From: Butyrivibrio proteoclasticus P6B7
Lineage (GTDB): Bacteria > Bacillota > Clostridia > Lachnospirales > Lachnospiraceae
Reading direction: 5' to 3'
DNA: 64,000 nt
Assembly (NCBI RefSeq): GCF_000622085.1
Contig: NZ_JHWL01000011.1
Coordinates: forward strand, 82,934 to 146,933
Below, one piece after another: positions 29,876-37,172 of the stretch (within the stretch, counting starts at the first letter, position 1; each line of letters opens with the position of its first letter). Below the pieces are notes generated by a model that ran no database searches, was not told the origin of the DNA, and worked only from the letters and a program-made list of their open reading frames with translations. A program made the position numbers and the translations under genes.

Positions 29876-29922
29876 AGCCTATAGTTTACCACAAAAGCAT
29901 GGAAAAAGCTGAAGCAAAGCAA

Positions 29923-29957
29923 CAAAAAAGAAGCAAGTCACTAAGTGACCTGCTTCT
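29923..29957 (-). terminator. Terminator of the rpmG-secE-nusG-rplK-rplA group
   Basis: AGAAGCA-GTCAC arms (29929-29941 and 29945-29957, one mismatch) with a 3-base loop, followed on the minus strand by TTTTTTG. It lies 20 bases after the rplA stop. Confidence 0.83.
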
Positions 29958-29976
29958 AATTAAGCATTTATGCAAA

Positions 29977-30666
29977 TTAATACTTGTTTGAAACAACCTT
30001 TACACCAGGGCCCATTGTTGTTGCAAGAGTGATGCTCTTGAGATACTGACCCTTAACTGATGAAGGCTTAGCCTTTGTGATAGCATCCATAAGAGCGTTG
30101 AAGTTCTGCTCAAGCTGCTCCTCTGAGAAAGATGCCTTTCCTACAGGAACGTGGATGATGTTAGCCTTATCAAGTCTGTACTCGATCTTACCAGCCTTGA
30201 TATCGTTAACTGCCTTAGTTACATCCATAGTAACTGTGCCAGCCTTAGGGTTAGGCATGAGACCCTTAGGTCCAAGAACCTTACCAAGACGTCCTACAAC
30301 ACCCATCATATCAGGTGTAGCAACTACAACGTCAAAATCAAGCCATCCTTCGTTCTGAATCTTTGGAATAAGCTCCTCGCCGCCAACGTAATCTGCGCCA
30401 GCTGCCTGAGCCTCGTCAAGCTTTGTTCCCTTTGCAAATACAAGAACCTTAACAGTCTTACCTGTTCCGTTAGGAAGTACTACAGCACCTCTGATCTGCT
30501 GATCAGCGTGACGTGAGTCACAACCTGTTCTGATGTGAACTTCTACAGTCTCATCAAACTTTGCAGTAGCTGACTTCTTAACAAGAGCTATTGCATCTGC
30601 GGCTTCATACTGCTGAGTTCTGTCAATGAGCTTAGCAGCTTCTAAGTATTTCTTTCCGTGTTTCAT
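29977..30666 (-). CDS. rplA: 50S ribosomal protein L1
   Basis: L1 forms the mobile stalk that moves with E-site tRNA and represses rplK-rplA by binding their mRNA. The 229-residue product starts [20 protein letters not shown] and contains [23 protein letters not shown] follows GGAGGATGAGAG, 13 bases after the rplK stop. Confidence 0.97.
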   Translation of the reverse strand: MKHGKKYLEAAKLIDRTQQYEAADAIALVKKSATAKFDETVEVHIRTGCDSRHADQQIRGAVVLPNGTGKTVKVLVFAKGTKLDEAQAAGADYVGGEELIPKIQNEGWLDFDVVVATPDMMGVVGRLGKVLGPKGLMPNPKAGTVTMDVTKAVNDIKAGKIEYRLDKANIIHVPVGKASFSEEQLEQNFNALMDAITKAKPSSVKGQYLKSITLATTMGPGVKVVSNKY

Positions 30667-30679
30667 CTCTCATCCTCCA

Positions 30680-31105
30680 TCAGTCTTCTACTACGATACC
30701 CATACTACGTGCTGTACCAGCGATCATGCTCATAGCACCCTCGATGTCAACAGCGTTAAGGTCAGGCATCTTTGTCTCTGCAATCTTTCTAATCTCTTCC
30801 TTAGAAATAGTTGCAACCTTAGTCTTGTTAGGTACTCCTGATCCCTTCTGGATCTTAGCTGCCTTCTTAAGAAGAACTGCTGCAGGTGGAGTCTTTGTGA
30901 TGAATGTGAAACTTCTGTCTGCATAAACTGTGATAACAACAGGGATGATAACGTCACCCTTATCTGCTGTCTGAGCGTTGAACTGCTTTGTGAATTCAAC
31001 GATGTTTACACCATGCTGACCAAGTGCTGGTCCAACTGGTGGTGCTGGTGTTGCTTTACCAGCCTGGATCTGTAACTTAATATATCCTTCGACTTTCTTT
31101 GCCAT
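30680..31105 (-). CDS. rplK: 50S ribosomal protein L11
   Basis: L11 is part of the GTPase-associated centre and is needed for RelA activation and thiostrepton binding. The ATG at 31105 gives the normal 141 residues ([20 protein letters not shown]) and follows AGGAGGTGCCATA; a longer frame upstream has no family support and would overlap the leader. [17 protein letters not shown] is the N-terminal signature. Confidence 0.97.
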   Translation of the reverse strand: MAKKVEGYIKLQIQAGKATPAPPVGPALGQHGVNIVEFTKQFNAQTADKGDVIIPVVITVYADRSFTFITKTPPAAVLLKKAAKIQKGSGVPNKTKVATISKEEIRKIAETKMPDLNAVDIEGAMSMIAGTARSMGIVVED

Positions 31106-31126
31106 TATGGCACCTCCTGAAAATAT

Positions 31127-31159
31127 GTGGTCGGACATGCTGCTAAGCAGCACTCCCAC
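31127..31159 (-). promoter_or_regulatory. rplK: Candidate L1-binding leader of rplK-rplA
   Basis: On the minus strand GTGGGAG TGCTGC tt AGCAGCA tgtc CGACCAC: an outer GUGG/CCAC helix, an asymmetric internal loop and an inner hairpin. This GUGGGAG...CGACCAC arrangement is what I know of L1 leader sites upstream of rplK. It lies in the 120-base nusG-rplK gap. Confidence 0.65.
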
Positions 31160-31225
31160 TCAGCGGTTACGTGCCCACTTACGTAGGCTATATATTCATA
31201 TGCTCTCGCATCGAATATCAATTAA

Positions 31226-31867
31226 TTATGAATCAATCTTTCTAACTTCAGCGAAGCTGATCTCTACTGGTGTCTCACGGCCAAACAGATCAACATTGAT
31301 TGTAGCTGTCTGCTTACCAAAATCCATTCTCTGAACAACGCCAGCAGTATCTTTCCAAACACCTGCGATAACTGCGATCTCATCGCCAACACCGAAATCA
31401 ACAGAGATTGTATCTGTCTTGATTCCTAAAGGCTTGATCTCAGCATCTGTAAGAGGTACAGGCTTGCTTCCTGGTCCTACGAAACCTGTTACACCACGTG
31501 TATTACGAACAACGTACCAAGTTTCATCATTCATGTCCATATTTACAAGAACATAACCAGGGAACATCTTTCTCTGCACGTTCTTACGAGCGCCATTCTT
31601 AACTTCTACAACATCCTGTAAAGGAATTCTGACCTCAAGGATCTTATCCTTAAGATGTCTGTTCTCAATGGATTTCTCAAGGTTCTGTTTAACCTTGTTC
31701 TCATAACCAGAATATGTGTGAACTACATACCAGCGAGCATTCTCGTTAATACTGGAATTCTCTGCCTGAGCCTCATCGTTAGAAACTTCCGCTGAATTCT
31801 CTTCTGCAGTCACATCAGCAGAAATCTCTTCAGCCTGCTCGAGATTCTTTTCCATTTCTTCTGACAT
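31226..31867 (-). CDS. nusG: Transcription antitermination factor NusG with acidic N-terminal extension
   Basis: NusG binds the beta' clamp of RNA polymerase and modulates pausing. Residues 45-150 are the NGN domain (ARWYVVHTYSGYENKVKQNL; FPGYVLVNMDM) and the last 55 the KOW domain (GDEIAVIAGVWKDTAGVVQR). The first 44 residues, not found in E. coli NusG, are strongly acidic (Glu, Asp, Ala, Ser, Asn). ATG follows TAAAGGAG. The gene starts 10 bases after secE. Confidence 0.96.
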   Translation of the reverse strand: MSEEMEKNLEQAEEISADVTAEENSAEVSNDEAQAENSSINENARWYVVHTYSGYENKVKQNLEKSIENRHLKDKILEVRIPLQDVVEVKNGARKNVQRKMFPGYVLVNMDMNDETWYVVRNTRGVTGFVGPGSKPVPLTDAEIKPLGIKTDTISVDFGVGDEIAVIAGVWKDTAGVVQRMDFGKQTATINVDLFGRETPVEISFAEVRKIDS

Positions 31868-31877
31868 GTTTTCTCCT

Positions 31878-32195
31878 TTAACTATTGAATAAGTGAACTA
31901 GTTTATCAACTCCATATTCAAAAGCAATATCCAATAAAGCGATCAATGCGCAGCTGATAGCAGATACTACTACAACGGCTGTTGTCTGCTTAACAACGTC
32001 TTCTCTTGAAGTCCACATGATCTTATTAAATTCAGCTGTAACTCCTGTGAAGAATCCACCAATCTTAGAAAAGAAGCCTTCCTTCTCAGCGGCTTTTTTC
32101 TTAGAAGTCTCTTTCTTGGATGACTCCTTCTTAGATGTCTCTTTCTTTGAAGTTTCAGTTTCTGAGCTATTGCTTACTACCTTGGTTTCTTCCAT
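31878..32195 (-). CDS. secE: Preprotein translocase subunit SecE with repetitive basic N-terminus
   Basis: SecE clamps SecY in the membrane. The C-terminal 65 residues hold the conserved amphipathic helix (GVTAEFNKIMWTSREDVVKQ) and one membrane segment (TTAVVVVSAISCALIALLDI). The first 40 residues are a low-complexity Ser/Lys/Glu/Thr tract with repeated SKKE(T/S) units (residues about 15-35). Total 105 residues against about 60 in B. subtilis. Confidence 0.93.
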   Translation of the reverse strand: MEETKVVSNSSETETSKKETSKKESSKKETSKKKAAEKEGFFSKIGGFFTGVTAEFNKIMWTSREDVVKQTTAVVVVSAISCALIALLDIAFEYGVDKLVHLFNS

Positions 32196-32226
32196 ACCCG
32201 TAGTCTCCCTCCTAATAAGGATGAAA

Positions 32227-32376
32227 TTACTTTGTTTCCTTATGCATTGTGTGCTTCTTGCAGAATGGGCAATACTTCTTCATCTCAACACGATCAGGAT
32301 GTGTCTTCTTATCCTTAGTTGTGTCGTAGTTACGATTCTTGCAATCTGTACATGCTAATGTAATTCTTGTACGCAT
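32227..32376 (-). CDS. rpmG: 50S ribosomal protein L33
   Basis: A 49-residue zinc-ribbon ribosomal protein, short enough to be missed by length filters. Translation gives [20 protein letters not shown] at the start and CPFCKKH near the end; the two CxxC pairs (9-12 and 36-39) mark the zinc-binding form of L33. ATG at 32376 follows GGAGGTGAATT. It is first in the rpmG-secE-nusG-rplK-rplA group, as in many Firmicutes. Confidence 0.95.
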   Translation of the reverse strand: MRTRITLACTDCKNRNYDTTKDKKTHPDRVEMKKYCPFCKKHTMHKETK

Positions 32377-32494
32377 AATTCACCTCCGCGCGTTAATATT
32401 AATTCTTGAAAATTCGCTTAAATCCTGTGTGCGCGCCATATTTATACTATTTTTTGGCATAAAAAAAAGACCTAAAAATTCATGTCGCCTGTCT

Positions 32495-32523
32495 AATATA
32501 ACATACACGCATAATTCCGTCAA
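32495..32523 (-). promoter_or_regulatory. rpmG: Promoter of rpmG-secE-nusG-rplK-rplA
   Basis: On the minus strand TTGACG (32518-32523), 17 bases, TATATT (32495-32500), a strong sigma-A match. Predicted start near 32488, leaving a leader of about 110 bases before rpmG. Confidence 0.8.
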
Positions 32524-32718
32524 TCACATTTTCAATTTTGTCATTTTAATTGATGGAAAAAAATTTTTCAACCCCAATTATAATATTTCTATAAATAATT
32601 TTTTGCACACTTCTATATATGTAGTAGCTCTTTTAACAAATTATACCATATATTGAAAAAGAGTAATCATAAACCAGTATTTATGCGGCTTCTTTATACT
32701 TTTTTATGATTTAATCGC

Positions 32719-32746
32719 TTGACAATTGACGATATTTAAGTAGAAT
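32719..32746 (+). promoter_or_regulatory. Promoter of the FliD-like gene, possibly overlapping a sigma-D box
   Basis: TTGACA (32719-32724), 16 bases, TAGAAT (32741-32746). Within the spacer lies GACGATAT (32728-32735), 7 of 8 bases of the sigma-D -10 box, but no proper TAAA at the right distance upstream, so dual use is only a possibility. Confidence 0.6.
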
Positions 32747-32851
32747 AAAAGTAACTAAACGTGGCTTTGAATGCCCTCGTGCGACTGATGTCAATGGATT
32801 GGCAAAGGAAATTTACTCGTACGTTATCAAGGAAGAAAGGAGGGGCAGACA

Positions 32852-34156
32852 ATGGCAGGAATTTCTCTAAATGGCGCATATAACCATTTCATACAAGATT
32901 ATGTTTCCAAGGATGTATCACAGGCTGATGCCCATCGTAAAGATGAGCTTCGCGATGTGTACAAATCAATTGCAAAGATCAATAAAAAGTCCCCTCTCTA
33001 TCTGTTGACGGATGACGACGCATCAAGGAACGATGCTATTGATATAAAAGAACGAGCAAGGCAGCTCCAGGGAAATATAGTACGCTTAAGTAATCAAGAG
33101 GATAAATCTTCTCTTGATCATTCGTCTGCGTACACAACTGACCAGGACACTGTAACAGCTTCTTATATAGGAAAAGCTCCTGATGGAAATCTCGAAAACC
33201 TGGGATTTGACATCAACGTTCTTTCACTTGCATCCGAACAGGTCAATACAGGAAGATATCTTCCTAAGGATTCAACAGGATTACCACCAGACAATTACGC
33301 CTTTGATCTTAAGATCAACAACCAGGAATTCGAGTTCCAGTTCAGCATCTATCAGAACGATCGCAACATCGACGTTCAGGAGAAGCTGGAAAAACTCATC
33401 AACAAAGCAGGCATAGGCGTAGAAGCAAGTATAAAAGAGGATAATCAGAACAGATCCGCTCTGGTTCTCACCTCTTCACATACAGGACTTAAGGCAGGAG
33501 AAGGCTCACAGTTCGAGGTATATGAATCAGCCAGCGGCCTAAGGACAGGCTCAGTTGATTACCTTGGTCTTGATAAGATATCCAGCCCAGCCAGCAACGC
33601 TCACTTTACATTAAATGGAGAAGACCGAACATCCATATCCAACAAATTCACCGTTGGCGGCAAGTTCGAACTCCAGTTAAAGGGCGTGACAGAGCCTGGC
33701 CAGGACATTCATGTAGGTGTTAAAAAAGATAACGAAGCCCTGATGAACCACATAGATTCGTTAGTATCCAACTACAACGCATTCGTCACAGGAGCTTCCG
33801 ATATTGAAACCCAGAAGTTTAAAGGTGACAAGCTTAAATCCGAGATCATAGGAATCGCCAAGCAGTACATGACCGGCATCGAAGACATCGGAATAAAGCT
33901 TGAAGGAGACGGAACCCTTTCTATAGATGAAGAAATGCTTAAACAGGCGATCTCAGGGCCAGAAAGCGAAGCCTCCCTTAAACCGGTTAAAAACTTTGCA
34001 GACGCACTCATAGCTAAGACAAAAGATATCTCTGTTGACCCTATGAAGTACGTAGACAGACCAGTTGTTAACTATAAGAACCCTGATAGTAAGGATTACA
34101 CATCGCCATACATCACCAGCGAATACTCAGGAATGATGTTCAACAACTATTGTTAA
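32852..34156 (+). CDS. FliD-like flagellar hook-associated (filament cap) family protein
   Basis: A 434-residue protein whose middle and end resemble FliD: a segment with VQEKLEKLINKAGIGVEASI, then SALVLTSSHTGLKAG, ASNAHFTLNGEDRTSISNKF (the FliD-type A-x-hydrophobic-x-NG region) and the helical end NHIDSLVSNYNAFVTGAS. It differs from a canonical cap: the N-terminal helical part looks unusual (MAGISLNGAYNHFIQDYV) and the protein ends in MMFNNYC with a terminal cysteine. ATG follows AAAGGAGGGG. It stands alone, far from other flagellar genes in view. A cap or cap-like secreted protein is the best guess. Confidence 0.68.
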   Translation: MAGISLNGAYNHFIQDYVSKDVSQADAHRKDELRDVYKSIAKINKKSPLYLLTDDDASRNDAIDIKERARQLQGNIVRLSNQEDKSSLDHSSAYTTDQDTVTASYIGKAPDGNLENLGFDINVLSLASEQVNTGRYLPKDSTGLPPDNYAFDLKINNQEFEFQFSIYQNDRNIDVQEKLEKLINKAGIGVEASIKEDNQNRSALVLTSSHTGLKAGEGSQFEVYESASGLRTGSVDYLGLDKISSPASNAHFTLNGEDRTSISNKFTVGGKFELQLKGVTEPGQDIHVGVKKDNEALMNHIDSLVSNYNAFVTGASDIETQKFKGDKLKSEIIGIAKQYMTGIEDIGIKLEGDGTLSIDEEMLKQAISGPESEASLKPVKNFADALIAKTKDISVDPMKYVDRPVVNYKNPDSKDYTSPYITSEYSGMMFNNYC

Positions 34157-34255
34157 GGCATATAAGGGCGTGATAATTCACGCTTAAGTCACCTTGCTGC
34201 AGCATCGTGACTTGATCTTATAAATGCTGTGGCCACGAAGATGGCAGCAGCGAAA

Positions 34256-34297
34256 AAGAAGCAGTGGACTTAAGACGTTCACTGCTTCTTTCTTATT
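34256..34297 (+). terminator. Terminator of the FliD-like gene
   Basis: AAGAAGCAGTG (34256-34266) pairs with CACTGCTTCTT (34280-34290), followed by TCTTATTTATT. It lies in the 205-base gap before the convergent glf gene, which also holds a small hairpin GCGTGA-TAAT-TCACGC (34168-34183). Confidence 0.75.
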
Positions 34298-34361
34298 TAT
34301 TATTATTCATCTGCACACTCATGCGTGCTCTTAAACTCAGATCAGACTGGCCGCCACAAGT

Positions 34362-35531
34362 TCACTGCTCTGCAGCCATATCAAGGGCTGCTCTCACAAC
34401 CTGATCCATATTGTAGTACTTGTACTGTCCAAGTCTTCCACCAAAGAGAATTCCTGAATATTCCTTAGCCATCTCAGTATACTTAGCATAAAGAGAATTG
34501 TTCTTTTCATCATTCATTGGATAGTAAGGCTCATCGCCGTGCTTCCATGTGGCAGGATACTCGTAAGTTACTATAGTGCCCTTACCCTGACCATACTCAA
34601 AGTGCTTGTGCTCAATAACTCTTGTGTATGGAACCTCGCGCTCAGTGTAGTTCACAACTGCGTTACCCTGGAAGTTGTCCACATCAGGAAGATCCTTAGT
34701 CTCAAACTTAAGGGATCTGTACTCAAGAGTACCAAGCTTGTAGCCGAAGAACTCATCGATCATACCTGTGAAAAGAACTTTCTCAAACTCATCACCGGAT
34801 ACGCTCTCGAAAGGCTTAGCTGGAACACTGCCCTCCATCTTAATGAAATCATAGAAATCAACGCCAGTCTTAACAGTAATATTGGCATCATCAAGAATTC
34901 TCTCAACCATTGCTGTATATCCGCCCATTGGAATACCCTGGAAACGGTCATTAAAATAGTTATTATCATAGATAAATCTCATCGGAAGTCTCTTGATGAT
35001 AAAGGCTGGAAGCTCCTTGCAGTCTCTTCCCCACTGCTTCTCAGTGTAGCCCTTAACAAGCTTCTCATAGATATCGCGGCCTGCAAGACTAAGAGCCTGC
35101 TCCTCAAGATTATCTGCAGAGAAGGTATCTGTGCCCTTCTCACTGTTGATCCTCTCGATTTCCTTATCAGCCTGCTCCTTAATGATCTTCTTAGCATCCT
35201 CAGGAGTTCTGATATTCCACATCTTGCTGAAGGTATTCATATTGAATGGAAGATTGTAGAGCTCATCCTTGTAAACAGCAACTGGGCTGTTGATGTAGTT
35301 GTTGAACTCTGCAAATCTGCACACATACTCCCAAACCTCCTTGTCAGATGTATGGAAAATATGAGCACCATACTTGTGAACATTGATATCCATCCTGTTC
35401 TCAGTATAGATGTTACCAGCAACGTGATCTCTTTTATCTATTACAAGAACCTTCTTGCCGGCTGTAGCCATCTCTCTTGCAAACACAGCGCCGAACAGAC
35501 CGGCTCCCACAACTAAGTAATCGTATTTCAT
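34362..35531 (-). CDS. glf: UDP-galactopyranose mutase
   Basis: Glf converts UDP-galactopyranose to UDP-galactofuranose using reduced FAD. The 389-residue product has the N-terminal Rossmann FAD motif DYLVVGAGLFGAVFAREMA (4-22), VIDKRDHVAGNIYTE, the HKYGAHIFHTSDKEVWEYV block and the C-terminal substrate residues around RVIEHKHFEYG and EPYYPMNDEKN. ATG follows CAGGAGATAATAC. Its presence implies galactofuranose in a surface glycan, fitting the glycosyltransferase cluster downstream. Confidence 0.95.
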   Translation of the reverse strand: MKYDYLVVGAGLFGAVFAREMATAGKKVLVIDKRDHVAGNIYTENRMDINVHKYGAHIFHTSDKEVWEYVCRFAEFNNYINSPVAVYKDELYNLPFNMNTFSKMWNIRTPEDAKKIIKEQADKEIERINSEKGTDTFSADNLEEQALSLAGRDIYEKLVKGYTEKQWGRDCKELPAFIIKRLPMRFIYDNNYFNDRFQGIPMGGYTAMVERILDDANITVKTGVDFYDFIKMEGSVPAKPFESVSGDEFEKVLFTGMIDEFFGYKLGTLEYRSLKFETKDLPDVDNFQGNAVVNYTEREVPYTRVIEHKHFEYGQGKGTIVTYEYPATWKHGDEPYYPMNDEKNNSLYAKYTEMAKEYSGILFGGRLGQYKYYNMDQVVRAALDMAAEQ

Positions 35532-35603
35532 GTATTATCTCCTGTTAAAAGAACTATTTATTTGAAATAGACATTTGTGCAAACTGTCCAAATCCCATTA
35601 CAC

Positions 35604-35643
35604 AAAAAATCTCTGCGGACCAAATTCAAAGTCCGCAGAGATT
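35604..35643 (-). terminator. Terminator of the XRE regulator gene
   Basis: AATCTCTGCGGAC (35608-35620) pairs perfectly with GTCCGCAGAGATT (35631-35643), followed on the minus strand by TTTTTTGTG. Confidence 0.87.
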
Positions 35644-35680
35644 ATAACACATTATGAATTTCTATTAAAGGAAATACAAA

Positions 35681-36019
35681 TTAGTCCTGTGCCTGGTACT
35701 TATCAAGCTGTGAGAAATCACCCATCATGTCAAGGATCTTCTTACGTCCAGCCTTGTTAAGCTTAACGTACTGCTGCATTACACGGTTCTCAACAATCTT
35801 CTTGCCAAGATCTGTGCCCTGCTCAAGAGTAGAAAAGTCAACTGGGTTAAGATTCAAACGATCACACATTTTGATAACTGTTCCGTAAGCCATTCCCTCA
35901 ATTCCCCTATCTAATGCTGTAACAAGTGTGCTGTATGGAATAGACATATCTATTGCAAACTGTCTGACACTCTTATACTGCTGTAAGATTTCCTTCTTTA
36001 AAATCTCTGCCTTTGTCAT
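35681..36019 (-). CDS. XRE-family helix-turn-helix regulator
   Basis: A 112-residue DNA-binding protein. Residues 10-60 form a Cro/C1-type helix-turn-helix (SVRQFAIDMSIPYSTLVTAL, then GTVIKMCDRLNLNPVDF). The C-terminal half (ENRVMQQYVKLNKAGRKKIL) is a short helical tail of the kind that mediates dimerisation. I chose ATG at 36019, 7 bases after AGGAGG, instead of an earlier ATG without a site. It has its own promoter and terminator; the target is unknown but it lies between surface-sugar genes. Confidence 0.86.
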   Translation of the reverse strand: MTKAEILKKEILQQYKSVRQFAIDMSIPYSTLVTALDRGIEGMAYGTVIKMCDRLNLNPVDFSTLEQGTDLGKKIVENRVMQQYVKLNKAGRKKILDMMGDFSQLDKYQAQD

Positions 36020-36075
36020 GTCATTACCTCCTAATTTATTTAAATCTTGCGAAAGTCTTTCCTTTTGCACAAACA

Positions 36076-36104
36076 AGTCTACCACATAGACGGTTTTTCG
36101 TCAT
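36076..36104 (-). promoter_or_regulatory. Promoter of the XRE regulator
   Basis: On the minus strand ATGACG (36099-36104), 17 bases, TAGACT (36076-36081) preceded by TGG (extended -10). The spacer contains the small palindrome GACG...CGTC. Confidence 0.5.
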
Positions 36105-36386
36105 TCACTTTTTAGGGGAATTTTCGTATAAATTTTTATAAAGAATGACGACTAATTTTTGGCATTTTAACGAAAATGCGACTGATAACAAGAATTTGCG
36201 AAAGTGTTCACACTTTTTTCACAATTCATTGTTATACTGAAAGACTTTTTACCGTTCACGACATCCTACCTGATAAATTTATCACGGACAATTTAGACAA
36301 AAATTAACGAAAAAACAAACAGCATAAAATGCTGTTTGTTAAACATTAATGTATGAAATTTAGTTTCCCACTAATCATCGGTTTCC
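36105..36386. other. AT-rich regulatory spacer upstream of the XRE gene
   Basis: No gene was seen. It holds a palindrome GATAAATTTATC (about 36273-36284) and TTTGCGAAAGTGTTCACAC (about 36196), which repeats the TTGCGAAAGT found at about 36049 in the XRE leader; these could be operator sites. The terminator at 36308-36340 closes the gene on the right. Confidence 0.4.
36308..36340 (-). terminator. Terminator of the zinc-ribbon protein gene
   Basis: AACAAACAGCAT (36314-36325) pairs perfectly with ATGCTGTTTGTT (36329-36340), loop AAA, followed on the minus strand by TTTTTTCG. Confidence 0.85.
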
Positions 36387-37121
36387 TCAGAAGCCCCTTG
36401 TAGCCTCAATTCTATTGGTCAAAAATGCTATAACTTCATTGTAGCTATCTTTCGGAATACTATAAATTTTATGCACATTTCCCTCACATTGAATGTCCAC
36501 AGAGCCCATTTTCTTGCGAACATCGGACACCGTTTTATACAAAACCACTTCCTTCTTGAGCTGCGTGTCGGACGTAAACTCAAGTCGTTCAGAATAGAGC
36601 CTTAGAATACCCTCTTTAAAACCACTTGTAGCTCTGATCTCTATCTCAGGCTCGTCCTCCCCAAGAAGCACATCAAAATCCTTGCCTCCATTCTGGGACA
36701 CCATCTCAGGCTTAGTAAGTTTGACCTGTCCGCGACCAGCAGCAGGCACATCCTTAGGATCCACCTTGGTCACATTAGTCTCAATAAGTCCCGTAAGGGT
36801 ATTGTAATTAGCCTTTATATCATAATCACTTGAAAGAAGCAGCTGAATGGACTTATTCCTGATATTATGCCTGAACTTCAGATTGTGAAATCCAGCCCGG
36901 GCGCTAAAGCAGATACTCTCGCCAGGCTTAACTTTATACAGCTCGCTATCATCCACAAAAACCATCATATCATGAGCAACGCTATGCCTCTGTCCAGCAC
37001 ACGCAATAGTGATAAGATAATCCTTGCCAGCCTCGAATAATTTAGCCCCGCAGAATGGGCAGAAATTCACATTATCCTTGATGTTGTTATTTAACTGCTT
37101 ATTACAATTAGGACAATTCAT
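36387..37121 (-). CDS. Zinc-ribbon protein with a C-terminal PH-like domain, function unknown
   Basis: The 244-residue product begins with a zinc ribbon, CPNC (3-6) and CPFC (21-24). A beta-rich middle part follows (residues 33-110), and residues 165-240 (GILRLYSERLEFTSDTQLKK, then a tryptophan-poor helix DSYNEVIAFLTNRI) resemble bacterial PH/GRAM-like folds. No membrane segment or signal peptide. It is probably a cytoplasmic adaptor; the function is unknown. No strong ribosome-binding site was noted (start context AGATTATCTGAATG). It lies 51 bases downstream of the glycosyltransferase gene on the same strand. Confidence 0.72.
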   Translation of the reverse strand: MNCPNCNKQLNNNIKDNVNFCPFCGAKLFEAGKDYLITIACAGQRHSVAHDMMVFVDDSELYKVKPGESICFSARAGFHNLKFRHNIRNKSIQLLLSSDYDIKANYNTLTGLIETNVTKVDPKDVPAAGRGQVKLTKPEMVSQNGGKDFDVLLGEDEPEIEIRATSGFKEGILRLYSERLEFTSDTQLKKEVVLYKTVSDVRKKMGSVDIQCEGNVHKIYSIPKDSYNEVIAFLTNRIEATRGF

Positions 37122-37172
37122 TCAGATAATCTCCCGCTGCAAAAAGTATCATTATATAGATAATACCACAAA

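Larger units (their letters stand above)
32377..32851. other. Divergent intergenic region between rpmG and the FliD-like gene
   Basis: This 475-base stretch holds the rpmG promoter (32495-32523), an A8 tract (T8 on the transcribed strand, 32461-32468), one AGCTCTTTT word (32626-32634) and the promoter of the FliD-like gene (32719-32746) with a leader of about 100 bases. It is very AT-rich between 32540 and 32720. No gene was seen. Confidence 0.6.
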
